Positions 33,994-41,591 of a stretch of 64,000 nt of DNA are shown piece by piece. A program made the translations under genes and the position numbers. The stretch is taken from contig NZ_SJKB01000009.1 in NCBI RefSeq assembly GCF_004331465.1, forward strand, positions 124,001 to 188,000, in the 5' to 3' direction. The notes under the pieces were generated by a model. That model was not told where the DNA came from. It did not search any database and saw only the letters and a program-made list of their open reading frames with translations. The DNA is from Kribbella pittospori (GTDB lineage Bacteria; Actinomycetota; Actinomycetes; Propionibacteriales; Kribbellaceae). Positions within the stretch are counted from its first letter, which is position 1. Every line of letters begins with the position of its first letter.

Positions 33994-35028
33994 TTACTGC
34001 AGTTGCTCGCAGAGCCACCGCACCGCGAGCGGATAGCGGTACTCGATGCCGCCGTGGGTTCCTTCGAACAGCTCGAAGTGCACACGGTCCTCGGGCACAC
34101 CGGCCTGCTGGACCTCCCGGTGGAACGCGGTGGCACCGAAGTCGAGGTAGAACTCGTCCTGCTTACCCGCATCGATCCAGACCGCGCGCAGTGAGCGCAG
34201 CGCATCGGCGTACTGCGGCTGGCGGGCCATCTCCACCGGGTCGTTGGCCAGCCAGCGCTCCCAGACCTCCGGGATGATTCGGCCCAGGTCGTCGTACGGC
34301 AGGAGCACGGTGCCGTCGGGTTCAGCCGAGTACGCCGAGGAGTAGCCGTGCATCTCGAGCATGTGCAGGTCCTCGTTCGTGGTCCGGCCCGCCTTGGCTG
34401 CGAACGACTCGAAGAACTTCTCGTAGCTGCCGTCGTACTTGTCCCGCAGCGTCCGCGCCCGGGCGGGGAACTCCGGCGTGTAGCAGACGCCGAAGGCCGC
34501 GTCCCCGGCATGCGTCGCCAGCGCGCCGAACACGTCCGGCCGCAGCATCGGCGTCACCATCGCGGTGTAGCCGCCGCTCGACTTGCCGGTGATGGCGCGG
34601 TGGTCGCGGTCGGCGATGGTCCGGTACTTCGCGTCGACCCAGGGCACGATCTCCTCGCACAGGTACGAGTGGTACTGCCCGGTGCCGGGGGAGTCGAGGC
34701 ACTGGCTGCCGCCGTACCGCGTCCAGCTGTCCACGAACACGACGATCGCCGGCGGTACGTCGCCCGGTGCGAAGAGCGCGTCGAGCAACTCCGGGAACGG
34801 CTGCCGGAACGGCGTCCGGTTGAACCACATCCCGATGTGCCCGGTGTATCCCATCGTCACGTAGATCGCCGGGTAGCGCCGGTCCGAGTCGTCGTACCCC
34901 GGTGGCAGGTAGACGAGCACCGGCCGCTCGTGCGGATCACCCAATGGGTTCCCGCGCAGCAAGGCGCTGTCGTACGTCGTCTGCTCGAACCGGCCGGCCA
35001 GATCCGCGGACCACGGCAACATGGGCAA
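33994..35028 (-). CDS. Alpha/beta-hydrolase esterase (enterochelin esterase-like)
   Basis: 344 residues, without signal peptide. The nucleophile elbow is Gly-Lys-Ser-Ser-Gly-Gly near 168-173. Tyr-Leu-Pro-Pro-Gly-Tyr near 40 and Phe-Val-Asp-Ser-Trp-Thr-Arg-Tyr-Gly-Gly-Ser-Gln near 96-107 fit the esterase D (PF00756) family. The acid may be in Asp-Ala-Gly-Lys-Gln-Asp-Glu near 291 and the histidine in Gly-Thr-His-Gly-Gly near 325. It lies just downstream of argS (26 bp) on the same strand, probably co-transcribed. Confidence 0.82.
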   Translation of the reverse strand: MPMLPWSADLAGRFEQTTYDSALLRGNPLGDPHERPVLVYLPPGYDDSDRRYPAIYVTMGYTGHIGMWFNRTPFRQPFPELLDALFAPGDVPPAIVVFVDSWTRYGGSQCLDSPGTGQYHSYLCEEIVPWVDAKYRTIADRDHRAITGKSSGGYTAMVTPMLRPDVFGALATHAGDAAFGVCYTPEFPARARTLRDKYDGSYEKFFESFAAKAGRTTNEDLHMLEMHGYSSAYSAEPDGTVLLPYDDLGRIIPEVWERWLANDPVEMARQPQYADALRSLRAVWIDAGKQDEFYLDFGATAFHREVQQAGVPEDRVHFELFEGTHGGIEYRYPLAVRWLCEQLQ

Positions 35029-35054
35029 CTCCTTCAGGTCTCACATGGCGACTG

Positions 35055-36749
35055 TCACATTGCGTCAGGGGCCGCGATACCGAGCAGGCCGAGTCCATCC
35101 TGCAACACTTTCCGGGTCGCCGCGCAGAGCGCGATCCGGCTGGCTCTGGTCGCGCCCTCGCTCGTCAGCACCGGGCACAGCTCGTAGAACGCGGATAGCG
35201 CGGCAGCGACCTCGTACAGATAGGTGCAGAGCCGGTGTGGTTGGAGGGTCTCCGCGACTTGGACGACCGTGCTCGCGAACCCGGTCAGCAGCAGTGCGAG
35301 TCTCACCTCGGCCGGGTCCTTGAGGCCGGTCACCTCGCCGCCGGATGCGCCGGCCTTGGTGAGCAGCCGGGTCAGCCGGGCATGCGCGTACTGGAGGTAC
35401 GGCCCGGTGTTGCCGGTCATTGCGACCATCCGGTCGAGGTCGAACACGTAGTCGTTGCCCCGGTCGCTGGACAGGTCGGCGTACTTGACCGCGCCGATGC
35501 CGACCGCGCGTGCCGTCGTCTGCCGGTCGACGCCGTCGCGACCCTCCAGCAGTGAATCGGCCCGCGCCACCGCCTCGTTGAGCAGGGCGGTCAGCTTGAC
35601 CGTGCCGCCTGCCCTTGTTTTGAAGGGCTTTCCGTTCGGTCCGAGCACCGTTCCGAAGCTGACGTGCTCGGCGGTCGTTGTCGCTGGCAACCAGCCGGCC
35701 GTCCTGGCGAGGGTGAAGATCTGGTCGAAGTGCAAGGACTGCCGGTGGTCGACGACGTACACGATCCGGCTGGCGTGCAATGTGTTCACGCGGTGCCGGA
35801 CGGCGGCGAGATCGGTAGCGCTGTAGCCGAAGCCACCGTCGGACTTTCGTACGATCACCGGCAGCGGCTGGCCGTCCCGGCCGAGGAAGCCGGGCAGGAA
35901 CGCGCACAACGCACCCTCGGACTCGGTCAGCAAGCCCGCGGCCGACAGCTCGTCGACGATCGGCTGAAGGTCGTCGTTGTAGGCGCTCTCGCCGACCACA
36001 TCGTCCCGGGTCAGCGCGGATCCGAGTAGCGCATACACCTGCTCGAAGTCGTCCAGCGACACATCGACCATCCGCCGCCAGATCGCCCGCGTCTCCGGAT
36101 CGCCGGACTGCAGCGCCACGACCCGCAACCGGGACCGGTCCGCGAACGTGCCATCGGCGTCGAATTGCTTCCGGCTCCGCTCGTACAGCAGCTGCAATCC
36201 CTGCAGATCAAGGGATTCCGGGTCCAGCTCCTCATCCTTGAGCTGCTCGATCATCATCCCGTACTGCGTGCCCCAGTCGCCGACGTGGTTCTGCCGGATC
36301 ACCTCGTAGCCGACGTACCGCAGCACGTTGCAGAGCGCGTCACCGATCACGGTCGACCGCAGATGGCCGACGTGCATCTGCTTCGCGACGTTGGGCTGCG
36401 AGTAGTCGACGACGACTCGCTCGCCGCGCGGCCCGAACGTCTCGGGCTCGTTCACCGCCGCGGCCAACGTCTCGGCCCGCAAGGTCAGGTTGACGAACCC
36501 CGGACCGGCGATCTGCGGTGGTTCGCACAGGTCGTCGACGTGCAGCTCAGCGATCAGGCGTGCGGCGATCTCCCGCGGCGGCCGGCCGAGTGCGTTCGCC
36601 AGCCGGAGCGCGAGGTTGGTCTGGTAGTGGCCGAACTCGGGTCTGGTCGCCGACCGCAGTTCGGGATCGAGTTCGCCGTACGACGGACCGAAGGCGGTCG
36701 CGGCGGCAGTGGACAGTCTGGTGGCCAGGACAGGCAGAACAGCGGACAT
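35055..36749 (-). CDS. argS: Arginyl-tRNA synthetase, E. coli/eukaryote-like type
   Basis: 564 residues. The N-terminal additional domain is followed by Val-Asp-Tyr-Ser-Gln-Pro-Asn-Val-Ala-Lys at 114-123 and the HIGH-like His-Val-Gly-His at 126-129. In place of KMSK there is Gly-Lys-Pro-Phe-Lys-Thr-Arg-Ala-Gly-Gly-Thr-Val-Lys near 372-384, as in the E. coli enzyme. The DALR anticodon-binding domain with Tyr-Ala-His-Ala-Arg begins near 445. Actinobacterial housekeeping ArgS proteins have an Arg-Met-Ser-Lys-Arg loop instead, so this may be a second, acquired copy. It charges tRNA-Arg. A leader peptide with four consecutive arginines precedes it. Confidence 0.92.
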   Translation of the reverse strand: MSAVLPVLATRLSTAAATAFGPSYGELDPELRSATRPEFGHYQTNLALRLANALGRPPREIAARLIAELHVDDLCEPPQIAGPGFVNLTLRAETLAAAVNEPETFGPRGERVVVDYSQPNVAKQMHVGHLRSTVIGDALCNVLRYVGYEVIRQNHVGDWGTQYGMMIEQLKDEELDPESLDLQGLQLLYERSRKQFDADGTFADRSRLRVVALQSGDPETRAIWRRMVDVSLDDFEQVYALLGSALTRDDVVGESAYNDDLQPIVDELSAAGLLTESEGALCAFLPGFLGRDGQPLPVIVRKSDGGFGYSATDLAAVRHRVNTLHASRIVYVVDHRQSLHFDQIFTLARTAGWLPATTTAEHVSFGTVLGPNGKPFKTRAGGTVKLTALLNEAVARADSLLEGRDGVDRQTTARAVGIGAVKYADLSSDRGNDYVFDLDRMVAMTGNTGPYLQYAHARLTRLLTKAGASGGEVTGLKDPAEVRLALLLTGFASTVVQVAETLQPHRLCTYLYEVAAALSAFYELCPVLTSEGATRASRIALCAATRKVLQDGLGLLGIAAPDAM

Positions 36750-36768
36750 GAAGGGTCCTTCAAAGGGA

Positions 36769-36809
36769 GACGCACTGGAACAGGGGCTGAGGTGTTCAGA
36801 CAGTGCGTC
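36769..36809 (-). promoter_or_regulatory. Attenuator-like hairpin before argS
   Basis: A perfect 9-bp arm (36769-36777 with 36801-36809) is extended by a 5-bp inner stem (36778-36782 with 36793-36797) past a 3-nt bulge, with a 10-nt loop. The 5' arm in the transcript covers the last Arg codons of the leader peptide. No U-run follows. Confidence 0.65.
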
Positions 36810-36867
36810 GTCGTCGCAGGCTGAAGCGGGGGCGCAGGGCGCTCACGGACTCCAGGCTGGTCGACAT
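36796..36867 (-). CDS. Arginine-rich leader peptide of argS
   Basis: 23 codons from the ATG at 36867; a 26-codon form from the ATG at 36876 is in the same frame. The peptide has six arginines in its second half: Leu-Arg-Pro-Arg-Phe-Ser-Leu-Arg-Arg-Arg-Arg-Thr-Val. Codons 18-21 are CGA-CGA-CGA-CGC; CGA is rare in such genomes. The stop is 46 nt from the argS ATG. A CATAAT box (36875-36880) 7 nt upstream would give a leaderless message starting at the ATG. Stalling at Arg codons when Arg-tRNA is scarce would keep the hairpin at 36769-36809 open. Confidence 0.6.
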   Translation of the reverse strand: MSTSLESVSALRPRFSLRRRRTV

Positions 36868-36874
36868 GGCAGCC

Positions 36875-36880
36875 ATTATG
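36875..36880 (-). promoter_or_regulatory. -10 box for the argS leader
   Basis: CATAAT, preceded by ATG, is placed to start RNA at the leader peptide ATG (36867/36868). It overlaps the stop codon of the upstream transferase gene. No good -35 box is visible. Confidence 0.45.
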
Positions 36881-39092
36881 CATGAAGGTGCGGCGAGGCT
36901 GCCGGAGAGCGGTCGTGCAGCGGCACGATCGGCGGTACGTCGGTCTCGCCGAGGAAGACCCGGCGTACCACTCGCTCCGCCGCCTGGCCATCGTCGTACT
37001 CGCAGAACTTCTCCCGGAACAGCTGACGGTGCTTGGACGCCTCGGCCGACGCGAACGCGCCGGTCTGCAGGATCGTCAGCAACTCCTCCGGCGACCGCGC
37101 GACCAGCCCGGGCGGGAACTCGGTGATGTCGAAGTAGGTGCCGCGCCGGCGATTGTAGAAGCGCTGATCCTCGGCCAGCAGGACGACCGGGCGGTCCAGG
37201 TTCGCGTAGTCGAAAGTGATGGAGGAGTAGTCCGACACGAGGACGTCGGCGGCCAGCATCAGGTCCTCGACCCGCGGGTGCCGGGACGCGTCGACCACCT
37301 TCCCGGAGTCGACGTCCGGACTCGTCGACAACGAGTAGTGCGTTCGCACCAGCACCCGACCGTGCTCGCCGACCGCTCCGGCCAACCGGTCCAGGTCGAG
37401 GTGGATGCCAGTGCCGCCCAGATCGACCACGCCGGTCGGAGTCCGGATCGAGTCGATGCCGTCGCGGAACGTCGGCGCGTAGAGCACCACGAGGTGTGAG
37501 TCGTCGAAGCCGAACGACGCCCGGATCGCGCGGACCTCGTCGATGCTCGTGGTGAGCAGGCGGTCGTTCCGCGGGTAGCCGTACTCGAGCTCCTCGAAGT
37601 ACGCCGGATAGGTGCGCTCCCAGATCTCGGACGAGTACCGGTTCGACGACAGGTTGAAGTCCCACCGGTCGACCTGGCGCATCAACTCGTCCAGGTCGAG
37701 GTCCTTCGCCGCCTGGGGGAAGTGCCGCAGGTCGGTGCCCATGGTCTTCAGCGGCGTACCGTGCTGGGTCTGCAGGTGGATCTGCCCATCCCGCTTCTCC
37801 AGCTCCTTCGGCCAGTTCATGTTGCTGATGAAGTACGTCGCCCGGTCCAGCAACTTGCCGTACGCCGGGGAGCCCGCGACGACGTACTCGACACCCTCCG
37901 GGACGGCGGCCACGTGGTCGGAGTCGACGACCCAGACGCCGCGCAGGTGGGGCGCCAACTCGGCCGCCTTCTCGTAGATCGCCCGCGGGTTGCACGCGTA
38001 CTGCTTGAACCAGTACGCCGTGTAGGCCGCCAGGTTCGGGTCCAGCTTCGCCCGGTGCAGCAGCTTGCCGACGGTCTTGCGCGGACTCGGGACCTGCAAC
38101 ACCTTCGCGCTGAGCTTGAGCGTCGAGTACGTCGCATAGTCGTCGTGGATCAGCAGCCAGCGTTTGAAGCCGCGGCCGGTGCGGTCAGAGGTGTACCCCT
38201 CGGGCTTCCACCGCTTCGCGAACGCGTGCGCGGCGTGGAAGAAGTCGGCCCGGTCGTCCGGATCGATCCGCTCCGGCTTGGCCAGGACGGTGAGGATGTG
38301 GTCCAGCGACCGGTCGAACGCGAACCGCCGCCAGCCGGCCAGCTCCGGGTCGGACTGGATGAACGCGTGCACCCGGTCGTACTGGCGGAAGATGTCCCAC
38401 TGCCTGCGGCCGCCGGTGGCGTGGATGTTGCCGCCGGTCCGGTGCTGCCGGTAGTGCACGACCACCCGGTCCAGGGTGGCGATCCGCTCGGCGGTCAGCA
38501 TCGTCGAGTACGTCCACGGCGCGTCCTCGTAGAAGCCGTCCGTGAACGCGAACCCGTGCCGGCTGAGGAAGTCGCGCCGGCAGGCCTTGTTCCAGACCAC
38601 TTCGAGGAAGGTGAGGAAGATCGGCCGCTCGGCGGCCGTGAACACCCCGGCGCCCTCCCGGGCGAACGCGTCGTGCCGCCGGTTGCCGACCACCCGGCCG
38701 TCCCAGAAGATCCGCTCGTAGTCGAACAGCACGATGTCCGGCCGGTCGGTGTCATCGATCCGGTCGGCGATCGCCTCCAGCGAGCCGGGCAGGTACAGGT
38801 CGTCAGCGTCCAGGAAGAGCACGTACTCGCCGCGGCACTCCTTCAGCCCGGCGTTCCGGGCCAGGCCCAAACCGACGTTCTCGTCCAGGTGCAACGCCCG
38901 CACCCGCGGGTCGGCGGCGGCGTACTCGTCCAGGATCCGGCCGGAGCTGTCCCGATCGGCGTCGTCCACCCCGATGATCTCGAAGTCGGTGAACGACTGG
39001 CTCAGCACCGAGTCCAGGCACGGTCGCAGCCACGCCCGCGAGGCATGGCAGGGGACCACGATGCTGAACTTGGGGACGGTGCCGAGCGCCAT
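36876..39092 (-). CDS. GT2 / CDP-glycerol glycerophosphotransferase fusion (TagF-like)
   Basis: 738 residues. Residues 8-230 are a GT2 domain (Ser-Ile-Val-Val-Pro-Cys-His, Gly-Val-Asp-Asp-Ala near 41, Leu-Asp-Ala-Asp-Asp near 95-99). Residues 350-715 are a Glyphos_transf domain with Gln-Thr-Gln-His-Gly-Thr-Pro-Leu-Lys near 460, Gly-Tyr-Pro-Arg-Asn-Asp near 525 and Ser-Asp-Tyr-Ser-Ser-Ile-Thr-Phe-Asp near 650, the active-site motifs of TagF/TarF enzymes. Together they would add a sugar and glycerol or ribitol phosphate during teichoic acid-type polymer assembly on the inner membrane face. The TAA stop overlaps the argS leader region; a fold-back element occupies its whole upstream region. Confidence 0.9.
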   Translation of the reverse strand: MALGTVPKFSIVVPCHASRAWLRPCLDSVLSQSFTDFEIIGVDDADRDSSGRILDEYAAADPRVRALHLDENVGLGLARNAGLKECRGEYVLFLDADDLYLPGSLEAIADRIDDTDRPDIVLFDYERIFWDGRVVGNRRHDAFAREGAGVFTAAERPIFLTFLEVVWNKACRRDFLSRHGFAFTDGFYEDAPWTYSTMLTAERIATLDRVVVHYRQHRTGGNIHATGGRRQWDIFRQYDRVHAFIQSDPELAGWRRFAFDRSLDHILTVLAKPERIDPDDRADFFHAAHAFAKRWKPEGYTSDRTGRGFKRWLLIHDDYATYSTLKLSAKVLQVPSPRKTVGKLLHRAKLDPNLAAYTAYWFKQYACNPRAIYEKAAELAPHLRGVWVVDSDHVAAVPEGVEYVVAGSPAYGKLLDRATYFISNMNWPKELEKRDGQIHLQTQHGTPLKTMGTDLRHFPQAAKDLDLDELMRQVDRWDFNLSSNRYSSEIWERTYPAYFEELEYGYPRNDRLLTTSIDEVRAIRASFGFDDSHLVVLYAPTFRDGIDSIRTPTGVVDLGGTGIHLDLDRLAGAVGEHGRVLVRTHYSLSTSPDVDSGKVVDASRHPRVEDLMLAADVLVSDYSSITFDYANLDRPVVLLAEDQRFYNRRRGTYFDITEFPPGLVARSPEELLTILQTGAFASAEASKHRQLFREKFCEYDDGQAAERVVRRVFLGETDVPPIVPLHDRSPAASPHLHA

Positions 39093-39102
39093 GCCACGTC
39101 AT

Positions 39103-39274
39103 CCTAGGGTGTCGCTGGTGGTCCCACGCCGTCGCGAGCAGGTGCTCGGCGCGGTAGCTCGGCGTGCTGGAGTGAAGGCCTCGATGCGGATCCATCATGG
39201 TCTTTGCTCCAGTGCGGCGAGATGCCGTGCCGAGTGCCGCGCAGTAGGCGTGGGACCACCAGCGACGCCCTAGG
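39103..39274. mobile_element. MITE-like fold-back element, copy 1
   Basis: 172 bp with CCTAGG at both ends and terminal inverted repeats of 28 bp with one mismatch. The inner part is also an imperfect palindrome, so the full length can fold into one long hairpin centred near 39188. It shares long interior matches (one of 28 identical bases) with the element at 44204-44372 in opposite orientation. It has no coding capacity. It fills the divergent space between the TagF-like and Fic-like genes, leaving 10 and 8 bp. Confidence 0.75.
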
Positions 39275-39282
39275 GTGCAGGT

Positions 39283-40062
39283 ATGAGTCTTGATGTGTTC
39301 GAGCCACTGGGCGGGCTGGAGGGGGTCGGGTCGGCGGCCCGGGCGGCCCGGGACGCGGTCGACGTACTGCTGCGGGACCGTGGTCTGCGCAAGGTCGGCT
39401 CGGACATGACCGCCGAGGCCCTGTTGCGCGGCGCCCACGCGTCCGCCGCGCTGGCCGGCAGCCCGGCGACGCTCGACGAGGTACGCCGTGGCGCCGCCGA
39501 TGGACTGGCGACCGGAGCAGTGCGGATGACCGGTGAGCTGATGGCGCTCGCGCCGCGGGTGGACACCGCGCCGGTGCAGGTCTGGACCAGACTGCACCAG
39601 TTGGCGGCCGCCGACCTCGGACCGGACGAGCAGTTGGGCCATCTGCGGACCAGCCGCGAACCACTGCCCGACGACATCCCGGGCCTGCCACCGTCGCCGC
39701 CCGCGGACGAGATGTGGGAGCGGTTGAGCGCTCTCGCCCAGAACCTGACTCGCCCGACCAAGGCGCCCGGCCTGGTCGTCGCGGGCATCGTGCATGCGGA
39801 ACTCGCCGTCCTGCGCCCGTTCCCCACCGCGAACGGACTCGTCGCCCGGGCCGCCGAACGCTGCCTGTTGGTTGCCCGGGGCATCGACCCGGTCGGGGTC
39901 ACGGTGCCGGAGCTTGGTCACTACGAGTTGGCCGGATCGTATGGATCGGGCCTCGGCGACTACGCAGCGCGAGGATTGACCGGGGTTCGTGACTGGTTAT
40001 TGCGGACCTGCGAAGTCCTGACACTCGGTGCCGAACGGTCACCGCTGGTCCGGTCGCAGTAA
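39283..40062 (+). CDS. Fic-like domain protein with degenerate motif
   Basis: 259 residues, alpha-helical. Near 170-190 it reads Val-His-Ala-Glu-Leu-Ala-Val-Leu-Arg-Pro-Phe-Pro-Thr-Ala-Asn-Gly-Leu-Val-Ala-Arg-Ala, a Fic-type loop in which the active His-Pro-Phe start is Arg-Pro-Phe and the Gly-Asn-Gly-Arg part is Ala-Asn-Gly-Leu. AMP transfer is thus doubtful. Such proteins sit beside the SerB-like HAD phosphatase and ssd in many actinobacteria; the context here is the same. The ATG is 7 nt after a TAGGGT -10-like box at the element end, and no ribosome site is seen, so translation may be leaderless. Confidence 0.75.
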   Translation: MSLDVFEPLGGLEGVGSAARAARDAVDVLLRDRGLRKVGSDMTAEALLRGAHASAALAGSPATLDEVRRGAADGLATGAVRMTGELMALAPRVDTAPVQVWTRLHQLAAADLGPDEQLGHLRTSREPLPDDIPGLPPSPPADEMWERLSALAQNLTRPTKAPGLVVAGIVHAELAVLRPFPTANGLVARAAERCLLVARGIDPVGVTVPELGHYELAGSYGSGLGDYAARGLTGVRDWLLRTCEVLTLGAERSPLVRSQ

Positions 40063-40069
40063 CGTGCGA

Positions 40070-40095
40070 ACGGCGTTCTCAGATGAGAACGCCGT
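40070..40095 (+). terminator. Hairpin terminator after the Fic-like gene
   Basis: A perfect 12-bp stem (40070-40081 and 40084-40095) with a 2-nt spacer starts 8 bp after the stop codon. It is without a T-run, as usual in GC-rich actinobacteria. The rest of the 259-bp space up to 40321 shows nothing clear. Confidence 0.7.
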
Positions 40096-40321
40096 CGCTG
40101 GCACGCCATCCTGGTTACCATGCGTGCACCTGATTGCCGCCACAGGACTAGGCCTGGGTCGCGCTGCCCGGTTGGGATGGGCTGGTCGCCGCGTGGGTGC
40201 CTGGCTGCCGTGCAATCTCTACCGGACCCGGAGGTCCTTTGTGCTTCCTTTGTACTCCTGAAAACCCTTTCTGGGAAGGGGAAGCTCGGTCTTCATGCAG
40301 TTGAGAACAATGAAGCAACCT

Positions 40322-41176
40322 TCAGCTATCAGGGCCGCCGCCCAGGCCGTCCGGGCCCGGCCGGGACCGCCGGCGCGACGCCAGCAGGAACACCCCGGCG
40401 GCCAGTCCGGCGACCAGGCCGGCCGCCATCGCGGGACGTCGTACCTCACGCAAACGTGACCGTTCGGCCAAGCCGACGGGCTCCTTGAAGTCGAGGACCG
40501 GCCAGTCACGCTCGGCAGCGAGCCGCCGCAACGCCTTGTCCGGGTTGACCGCATGTGGGTGACCGACCGTGGCCAGCATCGGTTCGTCGGTGATGGAATC
40601 CGAATAGGCGAAGGAGTTCCCGAGGTCGTAGCCCTCGGCAAGGGCCAGCGCCTGGATCGCCGTCGCCTTGTTGGGGCCGTAGGCGTACTCCGCGATCTCA
40701 CCGGTGTACTTGCCATCGGCAACTACCATCCGGGTGGCGATCACCTTGTCCGCGCCGAGCATCGCGCCGATCGGCTCGACCACCTCGACTCCCGACGACG
40801 ACACGATCACCACGTCCCGGCCGGCTGCGTGATGCGCCTCGATCAGCTCCACCGCCTCGTCGTGGATCATCGGCGTGACGATGTGGTGGAGGGTGTCCGC
40901 GACGATCGCCTGCACCGTCCGGACGTCCCATCCGGTGCACATCGCGGAGATGTATTCCCGCATCCGCTCCATCTGGTCGTGGTCCGCCCCGCCGAGCAGA
41001 TAGACGAACTGCGCGTAGGCGCTGCGCAGGACCGTCCGCCGGTTGATCAGCCCGCCGGCATAGAACGGCCGCGAGAACGCGAGCGTGCTCGAACGGGCGA
41101 TTATGGTCTTGTCCAGATCGAAGAAGGCGGCGGACCGGGTGGTCCCGAGGGGCTCCATGAGGTCGAGCATAGGCAT
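40322..41176 (-). CDS. HAD-IB family phosphatase (SerB-like) with C-terminal membrane helix
   Basis: 284 residues. Motif I is Ala-Ala-Phe-Phe-Asp-Leu-Asp-Lys-Thr near 15-23, motif II Ile-Val-Ser-Ser-Ser-Gly near 120 and motif III Lys-Ala-Thr then Ser-Asp-Ser near 190. The family is HAD-IB (M. tuberculosis Rv3661 is a homologue). A glycine/alanine-rich hydrophobic helix near 253-272 followed by basic residues anchors it to the membrane. Starts at 41170 and 41158 are also possible. It is divergent from the 6C RNA, as Rv3661 is in mycobacteria. The substrate is unknown; phosphoserine or lysophospholipid phosphate have been proposed for relatives. Confidence 0.85.
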   Translation of the reverse strand: MPMLDLMEPLGTTRSAAFFDLDKTIIARSSTLAFSRPFYAGGLINRRTVLRSAYAQFVYLLGGADHDQMERMREYISAMCTGWDVRTVQAIVADTLHHIVTPMIHDEAVELIEAHHAAGRDVVIVSSSGVEVVEPIGAMLGADKVIATRMVVADGKYTGEIAEYAYGPNKATAIQALALAEGYDLGNSFAYSDSITDEPMLATVGHPHAVNPDKALRRLAAERDWPVLDFKEPVGLAERSRLREVRRPAMAAGLVAGLAAGVFLLASRRRSRPGPDGLGGGPDS

Positions 41177-41360
41177 CGGAGAGAAACGCCGAGGGGCCTG
41201 GGCTTTTGTGTCGGCCGGTCTCCCGTTAGACTGTGGAGCAGTGTGACAGTGACACTGGCTCGGGACGCCTGATCGGCATTCTTGGGCGCTCGGTCCACAC
41301 GTGCTCGGTCGCAACCGAATCGAGATGTGTGAGATCCGATCTTGGGGGGTACATACCCCC

Positions 41361-41470
41361 TGACAGTGGCAGACTGTCGCCTCCTGATCGGCCCCCGGCT
41401 CCTCCCCCCGAGCCCGTGGCCGAAGACGGCCCCCGGTCACCCCCCCGCCGGGGGCCGTCGCCTTTCTACC
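41361..41470 (+). ncRNA. 6C RNA
   Basis: Two stem-loops carry cytosine-rich loops, the mark of the 6C family: GGCTC/GAGCC around CTCCCCCC (41397-41414) and a 12-bp stem GACGGCCCCCGG/CCGGGGGCCGTC with a seven-C run in its loop (41425-41459), followed by CGCCTTTCT. In M. tuberculosis the 6C homologue B11 lies between Rv3661 (HAD phosphatase) and Rv3660c (ssd), in the same relative orientation as here. Its 5' end is not fixed; an additional GGGGGGTACATACCCCCT hairpin (41344-41361) directly precedes it. The rest of 41177-41591 holds the promoters of the flanking genes. Confidence 0.85.
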
Positions 41471-41555
41471 GGCGGATTTCGCAACGGTTATGTCAAGAAT
41501 CTGTATGTTCTTCACTTTTTCGCAGCGTGAGAGCGCGTTCACTTTATGCAGGGTC

Positions 41556-41561
41556 TTGACA
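41556..41561 (+). promoter_or_regulatory. -35 box of the chitinase gene
   Basis: TTGACA lies 31 bp before the ATG at 41592 in an AT-richer stretch. The matching -10 region (17 bp on) reads CAGTTT and is weak, so activation by a regulator is likely. No DasR-type operator was found. Confidence 0.4.
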
Positions 41562-41591
41562 ATGTAGTTAGGCAGTCACAGTTTGTAATGC

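Noticed and set aside
41233..41559. Open frame over the 6C RNA
   Set aside because: The stretch folds into two C-loop hairpins of a known RNA family, and the frame has a Pro/Arg-rich shadow composition.
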